64,000 bases of DNA. It comes from Paralvinella palmiformis (lineage: Eukaryota > Annelida > Polychaeta > Terebellida > Alvinellidae). Position 1 is the first letter of the stretch. The number at the start of each line of letters is the position of its first letter. The position numbers and the translations under genes are program-made. The stretch lies in NCBI GenBank assembly GCA_025642065.1, contig JAODUP010000188.1, positions 352,501-416,500 of the forward strand. The letters are read 5' to 3'. Positions 61,581 through 64,000 of the stretch are shown in pieces. The notes beneath the pieces were generated by a model. That model saw only the letters and a program-made list of their open reading frames with translations. It was not told the origin of the DNA and did not search any database.

Positions 61581-63745
61581 TGTGATTAAATCTTATTCAC
61601 CAGTTGAAAGTTAACTAAAATGGCCATTGGTTAATTGTTATACCATTTCAGTCCTTATTCATGGCATGGCAGCTTATTTTAGGCTATCTCGCGATATAAC
61701 ACGCCTTCTCCTTTATTGGTCATTGGCAAATGGATTAAAGTTGAAAAATTTAAATAATTTAAAAACTTCTTGTTACTAATTTTCCAGCATTTCCATCTGG
61801 AATTTCAAACTTGTGTTACATAAGCATGACCCGACATTTGATTTGATTACAGCAGGATTTGTTATGAACATAGTAACAACAATATATCACAAGATAATCG
61901 TCCACAGTAGCACACCTTTTTAGCACTTGGCCAATAGTCTTCGACTTGTTTACCATTAGGATCAGTCTTCTTCTCCGGTTTTATGCCCTATAAGAACATT
62001 AGCAAAATTAAATCAACAAATATCCTAGTTCACTTCCTAAAGGACATACAGCATGGAACAGCTTATGGGACGCCGAGTACAAATTCACAATGCTCGTCTC
62101 CTACGCCACTAGTTCTAACAGTTTGTTTGCTAATAGGTTTCTTCTGATGAAGATAGTATAAATTTTGTTTGAATATTGATTGGTGTAAATTAGCATTTTA
62201 CGGAATAGAGTTATCACTGGCTACTGCTATTATAATTTTAAGTATGGCTTTCGATCATTTGTCTCTTTATATTCTAATGTCTGATTAGTAATAACTTAAT
62301 TAATTTTGGACACTATTTTTACCTGCCACAGTAGGATACGTACCTTTAAGATACAGACAGTTTCCATGACAAGTTTCACCAAACTGGGCGGATTCTGCAT
62401 CGTTTTAACAATCGTGATGTCGTTTTGTTTGAGTGTGTTAAGGGCAGATATGGCAGCATTCAGCGCAGGCATGGCTACTGCAAGTCTTTCCTCGCAGTCA
62501 TCCTAAATTAATGTTAAATAACAATAACATTAATTTGCTATAGTTTCTGTGAAAGCTGATTATTATTCGTCGTTGTATAGCCGTTAATTCGAAGTAATCT
62601 ATATTCCCTTTATTATCTTGAATGCTAAAGGATAATCCAAACTACTGGTTATTGTATGTGATTTTCCAGCTATGTCCTAATCTTATATCACTGTGTCTAC
62701 GTCTCCCCTAATTCAAAGAATATCCTCTATTTCATGATTCTACTAGATCTACTTTATTTCCTCCTTTTAGACAAATCTCCTTTGGAGGGGGGTCATCAAC
62801 TACTCGAACTCGTTCCCCCCCCCCCACTGTGTTCCAGCCACAAATATAGCCTACATGTTGATCTTTATTTTATTTTCAAGTCTGTGGACACACTGTATAT
62901 GCTTATTACCATATTTAGAATATAGTGATTGAAATATTTGTTGACAAGAGTGCATGAGTTACCCAGTCCCTGTACAGTGTAATAGTGATCTTGTCTTAAA
63001 TACAGATAAATGAGAGAATAAAATATATTTGGCTTTAGGTCCATTTCTATAAATAAAATGGATGTCAACAATTTAAAAAAGAACATGATCTCAAAATCAC
63101 CTTCTCCTTTTGCATATCCGGATTATTTTTCAGTATCTATATTACCTTTATGGCTTTGGCTTCCATTGCTCTATTGTTGGCTTCATCTTCATCTATTTGA
63201 ACCACCTTCCTGACGGCTTCTACCTCAATGGTTTCTTTCTCAATAATGCTAATTAATTCCTCCGTTTCCCTGCTGGTCTCAATCAGTTTAGGTTGAAGTT
63301 CTTGGAGCTCAATCTGCATCACTGCAATCTGCATGAAGACGGACCAGATGTTTAGTTACAACATTTAGCATGTATAGCGGTTTTGTTGTTGTTGCATGGA
63401 TGAACACATTGAAATGCACCGAGCGAGTCTTTTGAATGAGCGAAACAAATATTTTTGCGAGTAAAGTCGATTTCTCTTCAAATCATTTTTCGAAAATGGC
63501 TATGCATAAGAAAATTTTGAGGAGTACAGGCATTAGTAAATAAATGTGTTAGAAGTAAATAAATATTCTATTAAATTCTGACCTGAGATTCTGAAAATTC
63601 AAGCTTTTCCAATCCAACAACATATCTATCTTTGTGAGTCAGAAGTTCAAGGCGCTTTTTCCCAAGTAAATTCTTGAATGTTTTGATCAACTCCAGATAT
63701 GAAGTGGGTGTAACATAGTTCCTTCTCCTCATTGTTTCAAAGTAT
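34158..63745 (-). CDS. DNAH: Axonemal dynein heavy chain, DNAH3/7/12 group (C-terminal part, 31 exons, 5' end outside window)
   Basis: Exons in transcript order: 63745-63583, 63328-63146, 62502-62344, 61987-61916, 61493-61293, 61064-60909, 60770-60675, 60458-60354, 60034-59901, 57684-57513, 57369-57166, 57000-56815, 54785-54648, 54414-54310, 53890-53730, 50484-50313, 50017-49892, 49656-49479, 46548-46472, 46287-46201, 46027-45821, 43815-43678, 43255-42995, 42054-41962, 37648-37550, 37016-36834, 36547-36455, 35614-35441, 35118-35008, 34497-34437, 34303-34158. All junctions are GT-AG, phases match, and the sum is 4,441 nt (1,479 residues plus stop, first codon split). It is the force-generating subunit of a ciliary/flagellar inner-arm dynein, converting ATP hydrolysis into microtubule sliding. 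The C-terminus [10 protein letters not shown] and the short C-domain are typical of the DNAH3/7/12 group. My reading is closest to DNAH12 or DNAH7, but I cannot separate them without alignment. The first in-window exon starts in phase 2, so the gene continues past 64000. Confidence 0.95.
34647..34972. mobile_element. Family M1 element, copy 4 (inverted relative to copies 3 and 5)
   Basis: Begins CAGACATGGGGTCAATTCAA. It contains ATTTCTTCCACGACAATCCT, TACTTGGAATA-type units in reverse, and TTGGAATTGATACATTTGGA. It ends GACCAAATGGAATTG, lacking the terminal CAGACATGGGG complement. Flanks CTCTCTCT and CTCTCTTT could be a decayed target duplication, but the left flank is a CT repeat. Lies in the dynein intron between exons 35008 and 34497. 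Confidence 0.7.
37920..37951. repeat. (TA)n microsatellite
   Basis: Pure TA run in a dynein intron. Confidence 0.9.
38628..38657. repeat. (TA)n microsatellite
   Basis: Pure TA run in a dynein intron. Confidence 0.9.
39443..39560. repeat. (CA)n and (AT)n compound microsatellite
   Basis: Two CA runs, then two AT runs separated by GCACCATT. Apparent THTHTH/YIYIY frames are repeat translation. Confidence 0.9.
40495..40562. repeat. Split (AT)n microsatellite
   Basis: Two AT runs interrupted by AATGTATCATG. Confidence 0.9.
43878..44911. repeat. 24-bp satellite array (about 43 units) in a dynein intron
   Basis: Unit ATTGCATTAGTAGTAATTAA plus CTGT, with variable first half (ATTGCATTAG, ATTGTGGTAG, ATTGCAATAG, ATCCCAGTAG, TTTGCAGTAG) and a constant GTAGTAATTAACTGT half. 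The variant order repeats with a 438-bp offset (44048 onward versus 44486 onward), so the array has higher-order structure. Every constant half contains TAATTA. - strand [12 protein letters not shown] frames are satellite translation. Confidence 0.97.
45105..45215 (-). mobile_element. Possible tRNA-derived SINE remnant
   Basis: On the - strand: GCATAGTGGGTAGTGTTATG (A-box-like) and GGGTCTGAGTTGGAATCC (B box with one mismatch). The M1 element at 45233 is inserted just 5' of it. Confidence 0.45.
45233..45644. mobile_element. Family M1 element, copy 5 (reference copy, 412 bp)
   Basis: Terminal inverted repeats CAGACATGGGGTCAATTCC and GAATTGACCCCCATGTCTG, flanked by the exact 8-bp direct repeat CTGCTACC (45225-45232 and 45645-45652). 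CAG ends and an 8-bp duplication are hAT hallmarks. The interior has tandem ~24-bp units of the TACTTGGAATACCTACTC type (about 45320-45440) and a GATTGTCATGGAAGAAATTT block shared with all copies. No coding capacity. Lies in a dynein intron. Confidence 0.88.
45821..50484 (-). CDS. DNAH: Dynein exons: AAA6 core
   Basis: Six exons: 50484-50313 ([28 protein letters not shown]), 50017-49892 ([14 protein letters not shown]), 49656-49479 ([21 protein letters not shown]), 46548-46472 ([17 protein letters not shown]), 46287-46201 ([20 protein letters not shown]) and 46027-45821 ([38 protein letters not shown]). These are among the most conserved blocks of the dynein heavy chain C-terminal region. Phases close exactly, including the split Asp codon between 49479 and 46548. 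The 2.9-kb intron between those two exons holds the CTCF-like motif at 48641. Confidence 0.95.
46549..49478. other. Dynein intron (2.9 kb)
   Basis: Flanking exons join exactly (split Asp codon), so no exon is missing. It contains a CT/GT/G run near 47681-47725 and the CTCF-like motif at 48641. Confidence 0.75.
48641..48654 (+). promoter_or_regulatory. CTCF-like motif
   Basis: CCAGTAGGTGGCGC matches the core CCASYAGRKGGCR at every position. Under equal base frequencies about 0.06 matches would be expected in this window on both strands. Binding is inference. Confidence 0.35.
50485..51443. repeat. Dynein intron segment with foldback-related repeats
   Basis: 50808-50880 is an inverted copy of 55975-56048 (shared core GAAAACGCATGGGAACGCAC). 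50880-50970 has repeated GCATGCCG-CATACCGC-TATATGGAAT motifs like the ends of the foldback elements at 55.2-55.8 kb. No coding exon. Confidence 0.6.
51444..52777 (+). mobile_element. Degenerate MULE (Mutator-like) DNA transposon with long terminal inverted repeats
   Basis: The left terminus (GGTCATTCC at 51444) and right terminus (AATGACC ending 52777) are extended inverted repeats of about 150-180 bp with indels. The outer block shares GACAAGACCAAAT, the inner block GTAAGTTA..AACTTTCTATA and TTTTTCATGAGTTTTAACAC (51595-51616 versus the complement of 52634-52654). Between them, + strand frames read [50 protein letters not shown] and later [14 protein letters not shown]. These are the DDE core and WH/CxxH region of a MULE transposase, with several stops. 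No matching 9-bp target duplication found next to these ends. Inactive. Confidence 0.85.
51900..52480 (+). pseudogene. MULE transposase pseudogene
   Basis: Coding remnant inside the element at 51444-52777. The catalytic Asp of IVMDFE and the downstream CxFH motif (GCAFHF) remain, but in-frame stops occur after SRRRKDD...QPSTP, after LALCILPV and at HAVAFK. The length retained is roughly the middle third of a typical MULE transposase; the zinc-finger N-terminus is missing. Confidence 0.8.
53150..53457 (-). mobile_element. tRNA-derived SINE, type B, copy 2
   Basis: On the - strand the tRNA-like part is decayed (GACTCATAACCGAAGGGTCG, then CTGGTTTGAGG as B box). It is collinear with 9003-9260 through CCTGACAGGACG-like and CAGGGATAACA segments. 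The 3' part has ATAATAATAATG then AGTGCAAAA-like unique tail AGGCCTTAGAGTAGC. More diverged than copy 1. Confidence 0.75.
53730..60458 (-). CDS. DNAH: Dynein exons: AAA5 and start of AAA6
   Basis: Eight exons. 60458-60354 ([20 protein letters not shown]) and 60034-59901 ([14 protein letters not shown]) begin AAA5. 57684-57513 holds the invariant [19 protein letters not shown], 57369-57166 has [12 protein letters not shown] and [14 protein letters not shown], and 57000-56815 has [16 protein letters not shown]. Then 54785-54648 gives [10 protein letters not shown], 54414-54310 gives [17 protein letters not shown], and 53890-53730 gives [17 protein letters not shown]5 and AAA6 are structural modules of the motor ring; no Walker motifs are expected. 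Introns here carry the foldback cluster (54.9-56.5 kb) and the LINE (57.8-59.8 kb). Confidence 0.95.
54888..55967. mobile_element. hAT-like element carrying nested foldback dimer
   Basis: The left end CAGGGCCAGAATTC and right end (reverse complement CAGGGTCTGAAATGTC) are imperfect inverted repeats that continue to a shared GGGCAAGTA. The flanks ATGCGATT (54880-54887) and ATGCAATT (55969-55976) agree at 7 of 8 bases with a one-base offset on the right, suggesting a decayed 8-bp target duplication. No transposase seen. About 564 bp of the interior is the foldback dimer at 55227-55790. Confidence 0.6.
55227..55790. mobile_element. Tandem dimer of a foldback MITE at TTAA-like sites
   Basis: Unit 1 is 55227-55512 and unit 2 is 55517-55790. 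Each starts GCCKAGATWCCATAT and ends ATGGAATCTCRG or its variant. They are preceded by TTAA (55223-55226), separated by TTAA (55513-55516) and followed by TTTA. Both units share an internal palindrome; in unit 2 it is a perfect 20-bp stem, GGTTGAATCCAGAATTTTAC, with a 9-base loop (55619-55667). They also share a GCTTTCCCAAGAAAAATAGG block. TTAA sites would fit a piggyBac-type source, but the termini do not start with the usual CCC, so the superfamily is open. Confidence 0.7.
55975..56520. repeat. Foldback-related repeat segment
   Basis: 55975-56048 is the inverted copy of 50808-50880. Around 56380-56515 there are further GTATATCGTACCCGTACATATGG-type and GTATGCCGGATACCACGCAA-type ends, finishing GGAATCTTAGCTTAA like the foldback termini. 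A perfect TGACGTCA sits at 56297-56304. No coding exon in this intron. Confidence 0.55.
57728..57772. repeat. (AT)n microsatellite at the LINE 5' boundary
   Basis: Pure AT run directly abutting the LINE fragment. Confidence 0.9.
57779..59838 (+). mobile_element. Non-LTR retrotransposon (RTE-like LINE) reverse-transcriptase fragment, antisense in a dynein intron
   Basis: Frames in order: [20 protein letters not shown] (58018), [20 protein letters not shown] and [15 protein letters not shown] (58141-58500), [16 protein letters not shown] (58530), [14 protein letters not shown] (58700), [37 protein letters not shown] with the FADD catalytic motif, [13 protein letters not shown] (58801-59295), RRHLHSI, and [16 protein letters not shown] (59543-59758). 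These are the successive RT blocks and C-terminus of one LINE, broken by at least four frameshifts or stops. The endonuclease half is absent (5' truncation). Clade naming is tentative; inactive. Confidence 0.88.
60675..63745 (-). CDS. DNAH: Dynein exons: stalk coiled coil and microtubule-binding domain
   Basis: Seven exons. The first (63745-63583) has [14 protein letters not shown], the AAA4-to-stalk junction conserved in dyneins. Exon 63328-63146 is the ascending coiled coil, rich in Glu, Lys and Ile. Exon 62502-62344 has LNTLKQNDI and [14 protein letters not shown] leading into the globular microtubule-binding tip. That tip is covered by 61987-61916 and 61493-61293 ([47 protein letters not shown]). 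Exons 61064-60909 and 60770-60675 are the descending coiled coil ending in [16 protein letters not shown]. The stalk transmits nucleotide state to microtubule affinity. Confidence 0.95.
61532..61583. repeat. (CT)n(GT)n microsatellite
   Basis: CT run followed by GT run in a dynein intron. Confidence 0.9.
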
Positions 63746-64000
63746 CTGTAACATAAGCATGTTAAAAACTCTGAATGCATTTGGAAATATTTGTCAGAAA
63801 TAGTTCTGAGGCATATATTCTGCAAAACCTTTGCATCAAAAAGTACATATAAAAAGTATATATATATATATATATATATAAGCACCGGTTTGTACCACCA
63901 AAGCAATCGGACTTACAAAAATTGCTTATTTTGAATCCTGCATCCAATATTTCCCTATAAATATCTAATATAAATTAATATGTTTCCAGTATTAAATAAA
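63746..64000. other. Dynein intron continuing to the window edge
   Basis: No further dynein exon recognised here; contains an AT run at 63857-63881. The preceding exon must end in phase 2 and lies beyond the edge. Confidence 0.6.

Noticed and set aside
1..64000. CRISPR arrays, rRNA, bacterial operons, viral genes or telomeric repeats
   Set aside because: None seen. Tandem arrays lack spacer structure and the window is plainly nuclear eukaryotic sequence.

Overview
This is a eukaryotic, AT-rich, intron-rich and repeat-dense genomic window, most probably from an aquatic lophotrochozoan invertebrate such as a mollusc. That assignment is inference: it rests on an IRAK/Pelle immune kinase, a ciliary dynein, short exons split by introns of 0.1-4 kb, several tRNA-derived SINE families, LINE remnants and DNA-transposon fossils. 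No operons, rRNA genes, CRISPR arrays or functional tRNA genes are visible.

Two protein-coding genes dominate, in tail-to-tail (convergent) orientation. (1) On the + strand, 11151-31164, 14 exons join with GT-AG junctions and matching phases into one 951-residue reading frame. It encodes a death domain, a Pro/Ser linker, an IRAK1/Pelle-type kinase (HGD catalytic loop, DFG, tyrosine gatekeeper) and a long Ser-rich tail in a single last exon. A textbook Rel/NF-kB half-palindrome lies 85 bp before the ATG. (2) On the - strand, 63745 down to 34158, 31 exons encode the C-terminal 1,479 residues of an axonemal inner-arm dynein heavy chain (DNAH3/7/12 group): stalk and microtubule-binding domain, AAA5, AAA6 and C-terminal domain. 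Its 5' part lies beyond the right edge. The products have no evident functional link: one acts in Toll/IL-1R/MyD88 signalling, the other is a ciliary motor.

Layout: 1-11 kb has no gene I can support and holds simple repeats, a LINE fragment, SINEs, a hAT transposase fossil and a GC-rich hairpin. 11-31 kb is the IRAK gene, whose introns carry SINEs, MITEs and a 25-bp satellite. 31-34 kb is the convergent intergenic interval. 34-64 kb is the dynein gene, whose introns carry a 24-bp satellite with higher-order structure, a degenerate MULE with long inverted termini, a nested cluster of foldback elements and an antisense LINE.

The most interesting material is the transposon palaeontology. There is a multi-copy non-autonomous family with CAG... 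termini and 8-bp target duplications (two copies with clean duplications), a tandem dimer of a foldback element at TTAA-like sites inside a larger hAT-like element, a MULE fossil with both termini recognisable, and at least four tRNA-derived SINE types. I did not find a complete, undescribed multi-gene system.
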